Shown one piece after another: positions 25,130-33,358 of a DNA stretch of 64,000 nt. Positions within the stretch are counted from its first letter, which is position 1. Each line of letters starts with the position of its first letter. The position numbers were made by a program, and so were the translations under genes. The stretch comes from Kiloniella majae (GTDB lineage: Bacteria > Pseudomonadota > Alphaproteobacteria > Kiloniellales > Kiloniellaceae). The stretch lies in assembly GCF_002118315.1 (NCBI RefSeq), contig NZ_MTSZ01000002.1, positions 186,001 to 250,000 on the forward strand. The letters are read 5' to 3'. The notes under the pieces were generated by a model that ran no database searches, had not been told where the DNA came from, and saw only the letters and a list, made by a program, of their open reading frames with translations.

Positions 25130-26254
25130 TTAAGCAACGATATCTTTTTTCGAACCAGCACTTCCTGATCGACCTATTTTCGATGCCTCTGCAATTTTCA
25201 TGGCTATTTTCTCTTGGGCAATTAGATCAGAGATCGCGCTTGTTGCGCCCTGTTCCTGATCCGCACGCTTAAAGATATCCAACAAAACGTCGTAGATAGC
25301 AGCGACTTTTTCATCGACCCATTTACGATCATACTTTCCGTCAATTTCTGCAGCCACATTGATGATACCACCAGCATTAATGACATAGTCCGGTGCGTAG
25401 AGAATATTATGCTCTCGTAACAACATACCATCTATATCTTTGGCAAGTTGATTATTCGCAGCACCTGCAATGATCTTCGTTTTCAGCTTGGGAATAGATG
25501 TTTCATTCAAGACTGCGCCCAATGCACATGGGGCAACCACATCAACATCAGCAAAGAGTATTTCATCACAAGATACTGCTGTGGCACCGAATTCTTTAAC
25601 TGCATGTTTAACTGCATCTTCGTTGATGTCTGCTACGATTAACTTGGCCCCGGCAGTATGTAGTTCCTTACACAAATGCCATCCGACATGGCCGAGCCCC
25701 TGCACAGCGACAGTTAAGTCGGCAACATTGTCTTTACCCAGTTTGTGTTTAACCGCAGCTCTAATGCCGTTAAAAGTACCGCGAGCAGTGAAGGGAGAAG
25801 GATCACCACTCGCGGCAAGTCCAGAATTTAAACCCGCAACATATGGGGTTTCCTGGGAGACAACTTCCATATCTGAAACAGATATTCCAACATCTTCGGC
25901 TGTAATGTATTGACCACCGAGACCATTAACAAAACGCCCAAACGAACGAAAAAGCTCTTCGGATTTATCGGTCTTGGCATCCCCGATAATAACGGCTTTC
26001 CCTCCGCCCAAATTTAATCCTGCCATTGCGTTTTTATAGCTCATACCCTTGGAAAGTCTGAGAGCATCGTTTAACGCCGAACCGTTGTCCCGATAATGCC
26101 ACATGCGACATCCACCAGCCGCTGGCCCCAGCGCTGTTGAATGGATGGCGATAATCGCCTTGAGACCTGTGGTTTCATCCTGACAGAACACCACCTGTTC
26201 ATGGCCAGAAAAGGCCTCATGATTAAAGACATCCATGTTAGATGCATCAGACAT
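25130..26254 (-). CDS. Leucine dehydrogenase family protein (Leu/Val/Phe dehydrogenase)
   Basis: This NAD-dependent enzyme reversibly deaminates branched-chain amino acids to 2-oxo acids. ATG 26254 is chosen because GGGGAAC precedes it and the protein (374 residues) then matches leucine dehydrogenases; a 28-codon upstream extension is not conserved in character. The substrate glycine loop and catalytic lysine lie in MSYKNAMAGLNLGGGKAV, and the Rossmann motif is QGLGHVGWHL. Its divergent neighbour is an Lrp/AsnC regulator, a pairing typical of amino-acid catabolism. It would feed the valine and leucine operons in this window. It is not alanine dehydrogenase. Confidence 0.88.
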   Translation of the reverse strand: MSDASNMDVFNHEAFSGHEQVVFCQDETTGLKAIIAIHSTALGPAAGGCRMWHYRDNGSALNDALRLSKGMSYKNAMAGLNLGGGKAVIIGDAKTDKSEELFRSFGRFVNGLGGQYITAEDVGISVSDMEVVSQETPYVAGLNSGLAASGDPSPFTARGTFNGIRAAVKHKLGKDNVADLTVAVQGLGHVGWHLCKELHTAGAKLIVADINEDAVKHAVKEFGATAVSCDEILFADVDVVAPCALGAVLNETSIPKLKTKIIAGAANNQLAKDIDGMLLREHNILYAPDYVINAGGIINVAAEIDGKYDRKWVDEKVAAIYDVLLDIFKRADQEQGATSAISDLIAQEKIAMKIAEASKIGRSGSAGSKKDIVA

Positions 26255-26706
26255 ATTCAGTTCCCCAATTCGTCTTTTCTGGTGCGTTCTACCGCGCCTA
26301 AAATCTGTAAGCTCACGTAAAATGGGGCGGTAATGCATATCAGATAATCACGTCTTTTATTGGATCAAAGCCAATAGAATGACGGTTGAAGACCAAATCA
26401 TTAATCAGTGCCAATCATCACCTGAAACTCAATTAACCAGCTTCCCGTAACCAGTTTGGCAGTATCAAAGTGATCAAAAACACAAACTAATATGCAGCTC
26501 TCTCCCAGAAAACATATACTTAAACATATGCTTAAACATGTTCTTGAAGCATGTTTCTCAAGCTCTGTTTATTTCTGCCAATTATTATTATCTTTTTGGC
26601 TTCTATTATTCTGCTTCAAGAAGAAAGAAATGTTCTTTCTATTTTCGTAATTAATTCGCTACAATAGCAATCTGATTTCGCTTATTCGAAAATATGAGAA
26701 ATATTT
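26255..26706. other. Divergent spacer between the dehydrogenase and lrp genes
   Basis: Apart from the unlikely N-terminal extension of the dehydrogenase frame, no gene is seen. It is AT-rich and contains the tandem 12-bp repeats at 26510-26545. It must carry both divergent promoters. Confidence 0.6.
26510..26556. repeat. Tandem 12-bp repeats, probable Lrp operator array
   Basis: Three head-to-tail units, aaacatatactt (26510-26521), aaacatatgctt (26522-26533) and aaacatgttctt (26534-26545), are followed by the inverted arm catgttt (26550-26556), which pairs with aaacatg (26534-26540). Lrp/AsnC proteins bind several phased AT-rich sites, and the array lies 150 bp before the lrp start. Confidence 0.6.
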
Positions 26707-27195
26707 ATGCTGCCAAAGATCGATAATACGGATAAAAAAATCCTAAAAGTTCTTCAGAAGGATTCTGATATCAGTAATGCAGAACTTGCGAATAAAGTTG
26801 GCCTTTCCCCCGCGCCCTGCTGGCGACGGATAAAACGCCTGGAAGAAAAAGGAATCATAAAACGCCGTGTGGCCATTATTGATTCAGATAGCCTTGGTTT
26901 AGAGATCGTGGTCTTTACCACTGTAAAAATCTCAGCACAGGCGCAACACGGCCTTGAGGACTTCGAACGTCGGGTTAGCCGCTTTGACGAGATTACCGAA
27001 TGCTATACTGTCAGCGGTGGCATGGATTATATTCTACGCGTTGTCACAACCGACATGCGTGCTTACGAACGTTTCCTTCGGGATCATCTGTTACAACTCC
27101 CTAACATAGCCGAAGTACATTCCAGATTTGCCGTATCACAGGTTAAATATACCACAGGCCTTCCCCTTGATTTGGTTGAAACCAAAGCGTCATGA
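26707..27195 (+). CDS. Lrp/AsnC family regulator
   Basis: This is a 162-residue feast/famine regulator. An N-terminal HTH (DISNAELANKVGLSPAPCWR, about 19-38) is followed by a beta-hairpin linker and a RAM ligand-binding domain (YTVSGGMDYILRVVT near 99). It probably senses a branched-chain amino acid and controls the divergent dehydrogenase gene through the repeats between them. Both the pairing and the length are typical of Bkd/Ldh-type local Lrp regulators. Confidence 0.9.
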   Translation: MLPKIDNTDKKILKVLQKDSDISNAELANKVGLSPAPCWRRIKRLEEKGIIKRRVAIIDSDSLGLEIVVFTTVKISAQAQHGLEDFERRVSRFDEITECYTVSGGMDYILRVVTTDMRAYERFLRDHLLQLPNIAEVHSRFAVSQVKYTTGLPLDLVETKAS

Positions 27196-27388
27196 GCACC
27201 ATGTCTCTTGCACTCAAGGCTATTGCCATATCGTTATTTTTATTTTAGTGTCCGGCGCAAGGTACACAGGGGTGCCTCACCGCCAAAAGTCAAAACACCC
27301 TGTTATTGTCGATGAATACGATGAGTAATCACCCAAAGAATTCTCTGGATCGCGAGGAGCGGATAGATCCGGTACAAGGAGAAACTCT

Positions 27389-27946
27389 ATGGCTGATAGT
27401 ATCCATGAGCTAAAACATAACGCCCGCATTCTTCACCGTAATATCACAACGGGGAAACAAACGAGCCTTGATTTCATAAAAAAGAACCCGGATTTAAAAA
27501 ATCTGTCTGATCTTGATATTATCGAGACAGTTAAGCGCAAACATTGTTTATCTCAAATAGCAAAAGCGCTTGGGTTTAAGGGTTGGTCACATCTATCTCA
27601 AATTATCCAGATGGAAACGGCCCCCGTCCCGACCAGAGAAAGATCAGAACTTGATTATGGCAAACTTCTCTGTCCATCCAGATGTATGCCCTATACAAAT
27701 TTTTGGACCGTATTCTACCCTGAAGCCAAAGAACACAGGAACCAGACCAACGGGTATCTGCTAGTCTATGGCACCCAGTTTTTGGTCACGGAACAAGATT
27801 TTATCAAGACTCTGGGACTGGATCCTAAAGATTCAGATTGGGATCTCATAGAACAGGATTGGGCTAATCCTAAGAGTATTAAGGCAAGAGACCGCCTCTA
27901 TCAAAAGCTGATTACCCATAACCTGAAAGATCAGACTTGGTTGTAA
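27389..27946 (+). CDS. Hypothetical protein (185 residues)
   Basis: I do not recognise a defined function. AAGGAG lies before the ATG. The N-terminal 70 residues look helical and contain LSQIAKALGFKGWSHLSQI, a small helix-turn motif seen in several uncharacterised families. The C-terminal part is aromatic and acidic (DSDWDLIEQDWANP). There is no signal peptide or membrane segment. A strong terminator follows directly, so it is a single-gene unit. Confidence 0.7.
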   Translation: MADSIHELKHNARILHRNITTGKQTSLDFIKKNPDLKNLSDLDIIETVKRKHCLSQIAKALGFKGWSHLSQIIQMETAPVPTRERSELDYGKLLCPSRCMPYTNFWTVFYPEAKEHRNQTNGYLLVYGTQFLVTEQDFIKTLGLDPKDSDWDLIEQDWANPKSIKARDRLYQKLITHNLKDQTWL

Positions 27947-27956
27947 ATTAATGTGC

Positions 27957-27990
27957 CGCATTGCCTTGACTTTCTTTTCAAGGCAATGCG
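27957..27990. terminator. Terminator after the 27389 gene
   Basis: Arms cgcattgccttga and tcaaggcaatgcg make a perfect 13-bp stem with an 8-base loop, followed by TTTAAT on the plus strand. It lies between two convergent hypothetical genes and can serve both. Confidence 0.8.
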
Positions 27991-28035
27991 TTTAATACGG
28001 GTTATATTCGATATGAATTTACCCGATGCAAAATA

Positions 28036-28359
28036 TTAGCACTGAATTACTTCGCCGTGCTTTCGATGCCATTCTTCATTTTCATGATAAATGCCTTTTT
28101 CATTAATGCGGCAACACCACTTTACATAGGGAAAGAATTCCCCGCTGTTTTTTTCAACAACACCACTAGCGATTAAATTACATTTGATCCAAAGATCACC
28201 ACGAGAAATACAATCTACTTCAAATACAATAACTTCCATACCTTCATATAAGGTAATCAAGTTTCCAGAAAAATTTTCTCGAACATCTGTTTTTGATAAC
28301 AGTATAAAGTCACTCTCAATCAGTTCGTTAAAATCTACCACTAGGCGAGGAACGTCCAT
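28036..28359 (-). CDS. Hypothetical protein (107 residues)
   Basis: The product is unrecognised. ATG 28359 is preferred over TTG 28365, with AAGG nine bases upstream. The sequence alternates beta-like stretches (NLITLYEGMEVIVFEVD, GDLWIKCNLIASGVV) and ends with HENEEWHRKHGEVIQC. It contains four cysteines and no signal peptide. It may be a small beta-barrel domain, but I cannot support a function. Confidence 0.55.
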   Translation of the reverse strand: MDVPRLVVDFNELIESDFILLSKTDVRENFSGNLITLYEGMEVIVFEVDCISRGDLWIKCNLIASGVVEKNSGEFFPYVKWCCRINEKGIYHENEEWHRKHGEVIQC

Positions 28360-28464
28360 TACCAAGAACCTTAAATCATTTCCTGAAAACCGAGATAAGA
28401 TAAAATAACATTTTGTTCAGTTTACAGAAAGTAGCATTCTTGCAGTAAATAATATGATTGAGGT

Positions 28465-30081
28465 TCACCCCAACTCTCTTAATTCACGCCGAATAATCTT
28501 ACCCGTTGTCGTCATGGGCAATGCATCGACAAAAGCAACTTCGCGCGGGTATTCATGCGCCGCGAGCTGTTTTTTAACAAAGAGTTGGATTTCTGATGCC
28601 AGATTATCATCCCCAAGAAAATTATCATTGAGCACGATAAAGGCTTTTACAATTTCGGTTCGTTGAGGATCTGGCTTGCCAATCACCCCTGCCATGCGCA
28701 CAGCCGGATGCCCCATCAGGCAGTCTTCGATCTCGCCAGGACCAATGCGATAACCGGATGACGTAATAACGTCATCATCCCGACCGACAAACTGTATCCA
28801 ACCCTGCGTATCAAGAATGCCTGTGTCACCTGTTAACAACCAGTCACCCGCAAACTTGGCCTTAGTTGCATCCGGATTGTTCCAGTACTTTAGGAACATG
28901 ACAGGATCAGGCGATTTAACAGCGATATTACCCAAGGTACCCTGTGGGAGAACCTCTCCCTTGTCATCAACAATTGCCAGATTGTGCCCGGGAACGGCGC
29001 GGCCCATTACGCCCGGCCTTGCATCCATAATTTTGGCGCAGGACGACACAATCATATTGCATTCTGTTTGTCCGTAAAATTCATTGATTGTTAAGCCGAA
29101 TGTTTTCTGTCCCCAGTCCAGAAGCTCTGTCCCCAAAGACTCCCCGCCTGAAGCAATAGAGCGCATGTTTAAATCCCAGCGAATTTCAGGGTCAGCAACT
29201 GACCGCATCATTTTCAGGGCCGTTGGCGGAATAAAAGCATTCCTGATCCCCTGTTCCGCGAGCAGATCAAACGCTGCTTCGGCTGTGAACTTTTCAAACC
29301 GTCGGGCAACAACAGTTACGCCGTGATGTAACGCAGGTAACAAGACATCCAGAAGCCCGCCGATCCAAGCCCAATCTGCGGGTGTCCAGATTTTATCGCC
29401 CGGTTGCGGAAAGAAATCATGTGACATCTCAACACCCGGCAGATGCCCAAGCAGGACACGGTGCGCGTGAAGTGCGCCCTTAGGCTGCCCCGTTGTTCCA
29501 GAAGTATAGATAATCAAAGCCGGATCATCCGGCTTTGTCTGCACAGGTATGAAATCAGGAGATTGCGACAACAGATCCCGATGTAAATCCTTTGCTCCAG
29601 CAGAAGCACCGTCAATGGAATAAACGTGTTTCAGATCAGGCAGTCGACCTTTGATTTCATTAATCTTCTCAACACCGGCCTGATTGGTAATAACCGCGCG
29701 TGCACCCGAGTTTGACAGTCGATATTCCAGCGCCTCCACACCAAAGAGCATGAAAAGAGGCACAGCAATACAGCCCATTTTATAGGCTGCAATATGAGAG
29801 AATGCCGTCTCCAATGATTGCGGTAGTAAAATAGCAACTCTGTCACCCCGGTTGATCCCTGATGACGACAGAAGATTAGCCATACGATTAGAGTAATCTT
29901 TCAGATCACCAAAGCTGTAGTCAGCGACATTTCCATCTATATCAACAAAGCTAAGCGCCAAACGAACCGGTGCTCGTTGAGCCCATTTATCACAGACATC
30001 AACACCGATATTATAGTTATCCGGTATATCCCACTCAAAGGCCTCTTTAACCGCGTGATAATCAGACCCGTGGCTTAACAT
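28465..30081 (-). CDS. AMP-forming acyl-CoA synthetase
   Basis: This ligase activates a carboxylic acid to its CoA thioester via an acyl adenylate. The 538-residue protein has the AMP-binding signature YTSGTTGQPKGALHAH near 190, the motif NEFYGQTE around 330, the adenylation hinge LLTGDTG near 417, and the C-terminal catalytic lysine region TTTGKIIRRELRE. It ends the valine operon, 52 bp after mmsB. A role in activating propionate or a branched or medium-chain acid made in valine breakdown is likely but unproven. Confidence 0.87.
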   Translation of the reverse strand: MLSHGSDYHAVKEAFEWDIPDNYNIGVDVCDKWAQRAPVRLALSFVDIDGNVADYSFGDLKDYSNRMANLLSSSGINRGDRVAILLPQSLETAFSHIAAYKMGCIAVPLFMLFGVEALEYRLSNSGARAVITNQAGVEKINEIKGRLPDLKHVYSIDGASAGAKDLHRDLLSQSPDFIPVQTKPDDPALIIYTSGTTGQPKGALHAHRVLLGHLPGVEMSHDFFPQPGDKIWTPADWAWIGGLLDVLLPALHHGVTVVARRFEKFTAEAAFDLLAEQGIRNAFIPPTALKMMRSVADPEIRWDLNMRSIASGGESLGTELLDWGQKTFGLTINEFYGQTECNMIVSSCAKIMDARPGVMGRAVPGHNLAIVDDKGEVLPQGTLGNIAVKSPDPVMFLKYWNNPDATKAKFAGDWLLTGDTGILDTQGWIQFVGRDDDVITSSGYRIGPGEIEDCLMGHPAVRMAGVIGKPDPQRTEIVKAFIVLNDNFLGDDNLASEIQLFVKKQLAAHEYPREVAFVDALPMTTTGKIIRRELRELG

Positions 30082-30133
30082 GGTTACCCCTAATTTGTAT
30101 CGTCGCCGGAAGATTACCGACCGAAACCGAATG

Positions 30134-31015
30134 TTATTTATCGCTCTTTAAATGATTGATAATACCGGAAAAATCAATCCCGCTTCCACCTGCATCATTA
30201 AAACTTTGATAAAGTTCTTCTGCATGAGATCCCAGCGGTGTTGGCACACCCGCTGATTTGGCAGCATCCTGAGAGAGCTTTAGATCCTTTAGCATCAAAG
30301 CGGCGGCAAAGCCCGGCGCATAGTCATTGTTTGCAGGACTGGTCGGCACTGGCCCGGGAACAGGGCAATAGGTGTTGATTGACCAACACTGGCCCGAAGA
30401 CGTGGAAGCAACATCAAACAGTGCCTGATGATCAAGTCCAAGTTTTTCAGCCAAATTAAAAGCTTCTGACGAAGCAATCATCGAAATACCAAGGATCATG
30501 TTGTTACAGATCTTAGCTGCTTGTCCGTTCCCTGCACCACCACAGTGAACAATCTTTCCGCCCATAACATCCAGAAGCTCATGCGCTTTATCAAAGGCTT
30601 CTTTCGTGCCACCAGCCATAAAGGTCAAGGTACCAGCTGTTGCCCCACCAACACCCCCGGAGACCGGAGCATCGAGGGATAACATACCCGCTTTTTCAGC
30701 CGCGTCATGGGCCGTGCGTGAGCTATCAACATCTACGGTTGAACAGTCAATAAAAAGTGATCCTCGCTTGGCAACTTTTAGCGTGACTTCATAGACACTG
30801 AGAAGGTGTTTTCCCGCTGGAAGCATCGTGATAATTGCATCAGAAGCCGCAACCGCTTTGTCAACATTCTCCACAATTTCAATACCACCTTTTCTGGCCT
30901 GATCTTTTGCTTCTTCGGACAGGTCGAAACCTTTAACCACATAATTGGCTTTCACCAGGTTAGCCGCCATCGGGCCGCCCATGTTACCCAACCCGATAAA
31001 TGCTATAGTTTTCAT
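30134..31015 (-). CDS. mmsB: MmsB, 3-hydroxyisobutyrate dehydrogenase
   Basis: MmsB oxidises 3-hydroxyisobutyrate to methylmalonate semialdehyde in valine breakdown. The 293-residue protein has the NAD motif IGLGNMGGPMAANL (6-19), the substrate loop DAPVSGGVGGA near 116, and the catalytic lysine in GNGQAAKICNN around 168. The next enzyme, MmsA, is encoded at the start of the same operon. Gene spacing to the upstream hydrolase is 19 bp. Confidence 0.95.
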   Translation of the reverse strand: MKTIAFIGLGNMGGPMAANLVKANYVVKGFDLSEEAKDQARKGGIEIVENVDKAVAASDAIITMLPAGKHLLSVYEVTLKVAKRGSLFIDCSTVDVDSSRTAHDAAEKAGMLSLDAPVSGGVGGATAGTLTFMAGGTKEAFDKAHELLDVMGGKIVHCGGAGNGQAAKICNNMILGISMIASSEAFNLAEKLGLDHQALFDVASTSSGQCWSINTYCPVPGPVPTSPANNDYAPGFAAALMLKDLKLSQDAAKSAGVPTPLGSHAEELYQSFNDAGGSGIDFSGIINHLKSDK

Positions 31016-31034
31016 GTTCTTTTCCTCTTCCGAT

Positions 31035-32108
31035 TTACCGGATTATCCCAGATGACAGACCAAGTTCATTTGATCCCAGACTTGCAAAACAATCGCTCAC
31101 CATTGCCTCTGGCACAGATTCCAATGTCGCAGGGGACCACTTGGGATTTCCGGTTTTATCGATAACAACCGCGCGAACGCCTTCGAAAAAATCTTTCTGT
31201 TCAAACATCCGACACGCGAGACGGTATTCCATATCCAGATCTTCTTCGATCCCGCCCAATGTGCTTGCTTTACGAATAGCTGCCAGTGTTACCTTCATTG
31301 AATGCGGCGCGCGACCAGCAAGATCTTTGACTATTTTCTGTCCCAAATCGCTATCTGCTTTTTCAGCAGCAGTCACAATTTCCTCGACAGCATCATGAGA
31401 GAAGATTTGATCTATTTGACCTCGAATTTCAGCAAGTTGAGATTGTCCGGAACTCACAGTGAAACTTCTGAGCAAACTATCAACATCTGCCCGCGCATCA
31501 GAACCGTAATCGGCCTGAGACAGGACTTCGATCAAATTGGGTAGCTTGTCACTCTGGATTTCAATATCTGCCAATCCCGCATAAATAGCATCTTGCGCCC
31601 CGATACGATGTCCGGTTAATCCCAGGAATGTACCAACTTCGCCCGGCGCATTTGCCAAAAGCCACGTACCGCCGACATCAGGGAAAAGACCAATCGCCGT
31701 TTCAGGCATGGCAATCATGGAACGTTCCGTCACCAGACGATTGCTGCCGTGTGCAGAAATACCAACGCCACCGCCCATGACAATGCCATCCATAATAGCA
31801 ACATAGGGCTTGGGATAATTGGCAATAAGCGCATTGAGCTTGTACTCATCTGCCCAGAATTTTTGGGCAACACCGTCCTGTTCCTGTCCGGATTTATAAA
31901 GGGCGCGAATATCGCCCCCGGCACACAAACCGCGCTCACCAGCACCATCGACGATAACAACCCGAACCGTTTCATCTGTTTGCCAGCTTTCCAAAGCAGC
32001 CAGCATTCCATGAACCATATCCAGCGACAAAGCATTCAAGGCTTTTGGACGGTTAAGCGTAATACGTCCGGCACTACCTTCCTGTCGAACGATCAACTCA
32101 TCTGTCAT
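31035..32108 (-). CDS. 3-Hydroxyisobutyryl-CoA hydrolase (enoyl-CoA hydratase family)
   Basis: The 357-residue crotonase-fold protein matches 3-hydroxyisobutyryl-CoA hydrolase, which releases free 3-hydroxyisobutyrate for MmsB. It is about 100 residues longer than simple hydratases. The oxyanion loop GLCAGGDIRALYKSG is near 60, and the hydrolase-type ETAIGLFPDVGGTW lies near 140. It overlaps the acyl-CoA dehydrogenase by four bases. Position between that gene and mmsB supports the hydrolase role. Confidence 0.9.
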   Translation of the reverse strand: MTDELIVRQEGSAGRITLNRPKALNALSLDMVHGMLAALESWQTDETVRVVIVDGAGERGLCAGGDIRALYKSGQEQDGVAQKFWADEYKLNALIANYPKPYVAIMDGIVMGGGVGISAHGSNRLVTERSMIAMPETAIGLFPDVGGTWLLANAPGEVGTFLGLTGHRIGAQDAIYAGLADIEIQSDKLPNLIEVLSQADYGSDARADVDSLLRSFTVSSGQSQLAEIRGQIDQIFSHDAVEEIVTAAEKADSDLGQKIVKDLAGRAPHSMKVTLAAIRKASTLGGIEEDLDMEYRLACRMFEQKDFFEGVRAVVIDKTGNPKWSPATLESVPEAMVSDCFASLGSNELGLSSGIIR

Positions 32109-33256
32109 GCTCTGTCTCCTTTCAACAGGTCACGAGATATAATCAGTCGCATAATCTCGTTGGTTCCTTCCAGAATTTGATGAACTCTGAGGTCTCTGAC
32201 AATCTTTTCGATGCCGTAATCCGCCAAGTATCCATACCCGCCATGAATTTGTAGGGCTTCGTTTGCCACCGTAAAACCGGTATCTGTCGCAAAACGTTTT
32301 GCCATCGCACACCAGCGCGTTGCATCATGAGTTTTCGCATCCAGCTTGGTTGCCGCTGTATATAACAGTGTGCGGGCCGCTGTCAGTTCTGTTTCCATAT
32401 CGGCAACCTTGAACTGCAATCCCTGAAACTGGGCAAGCGATTTTCCAAAGGCTTTACGTTCGCCCATATAGCCAATGGCTTTATCCAACGCAGATTGTGC
32501 GCCACCAAGGGAACAGGCACCGATATTCAAACGACCACCATCAAGCCCCATCATGGCGATCTTGAACCCCTGCCCTTCTTCACCGATCATATTCGCAGCA
32601 GGAATGCGTACATCTTCCATCACGACCGTTCTTGTCGGCTGTGCTTTCCATCCCATTTTCTTTTCATTGGCCCCAAAAGAAACGCCCTCGGCATCTTTCG
32701 GTACCAGGAAACAGGAAACACCACCCGCGCCATCCCCGCCTGAACGGGCCATAACCAAATAAAGATCAGATGTCCCCGCGCCAGAAATAAACTGTTTCGC
32801 ACCATTGAGAATAAAATCATCCCCATCACGAACTGCTTTGGTTTTCAAAGCCGCGGCGTCTGATCCTGCGGATGGTTCGGTCAGACAATAGCTGGCAATC
32901 AAATCCATCGTCATCATTTGCGGCAACCACTTTTGGCGCTGTTCTTCTGTGCCAAAGCGATCAATCATCCACGATGCCATATTGTGAATAGAAATAAAGG
33001 CAGATACAGCCGGACATCCAGCAGAAAGCGCTTCAAAAATCAACGCAGCATCCAAACGTCCCAAGCCAGAGCCACCGACATCATCCCGAACATAGATCCC
33101 CCCCATACCAAGAGCGGCCGCTTCACGCATTACATCAACAGGAAAATGTTCTTTTTCATCCCACTCCAACGCGAAAGGTGCAATTTTGTCACGGGCGAAA
33201 TCCTGTGCCATTTCTTGAATAGCACACTGTTCTTCATTCAGTTCAAATTGGCTCAT
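32105..33256 (-). CDS. Acyl-CoA dehydrogenase, probable isobutyryl-CoA dehydrogenase
   Basis: This FAD enzyme would oxidise isobutyryl-CoA to methacrylyl-CoA. The 383-residue protein has the signature AYCLTEPSAGSDAA near 125 and ends with the catalytic-glutamate block ILEGTNEIMR near 365, as in short-branched-chain and isobutyryl-CoA dehydrogenases. It follows mmsA by 102 bp and overlaps the hydrolase gene. No dedicated enoyl-CoA hydratase gene is seen in the operon, so methacrylyl-CoA hydration must be done by another protein. Confidence 0.9.
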   Translation of the reverse strand: MSQFELNEEQCAIQEMAQDFARDKIAPFALEWDEKEHFPVDVMREAAALGMGGIYVRDDVGGSGLGRLDAALIFEALSAGCPAVSAFISIHNMASWMIDRFGTEEQRQKWLPQMMTMDLIASYCLTEPSAGSDAAALKTKAVRDGDDFILNGAKQFISGAGTSDLYLVMARSGGDGAGGVSCFLVPKDAEGVSFGANEKKMGWKAQPTRTVVMEDVRIPAANMIGEEGQGFKIAMMGLDGGRLNIGACSLGGAQSALDKAIGYMGERKAFGKSLAQFQGLQFKVADMETELTAARTLLYTAATKLDAKTHDATRWCAMAKRFATDTGFTVANEALQIHGGYGYLADYGIEKIVRDLRVHQILEGTNEIMRLIISRDLLKGDRA

Positions 33257-33358
33257 CAGCTTATCTTTTATTCAGAAAAAAGAGAGCGGGATGCTTCCTC
33301 TAATTACCGTTACAGCGATTATCGAAACAGCAATCTGGAAACATCCCGTATTCTAAAC

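Noticed and set aside
25130-26254. Dehydrogenase as the alanine dehydrogenase that would recycle alanine from Tpa
   Set aside because: Sequence motifs are of the Glu/Leu/Phe/Val dehydrogenase family, not alanine dehydrogenase.
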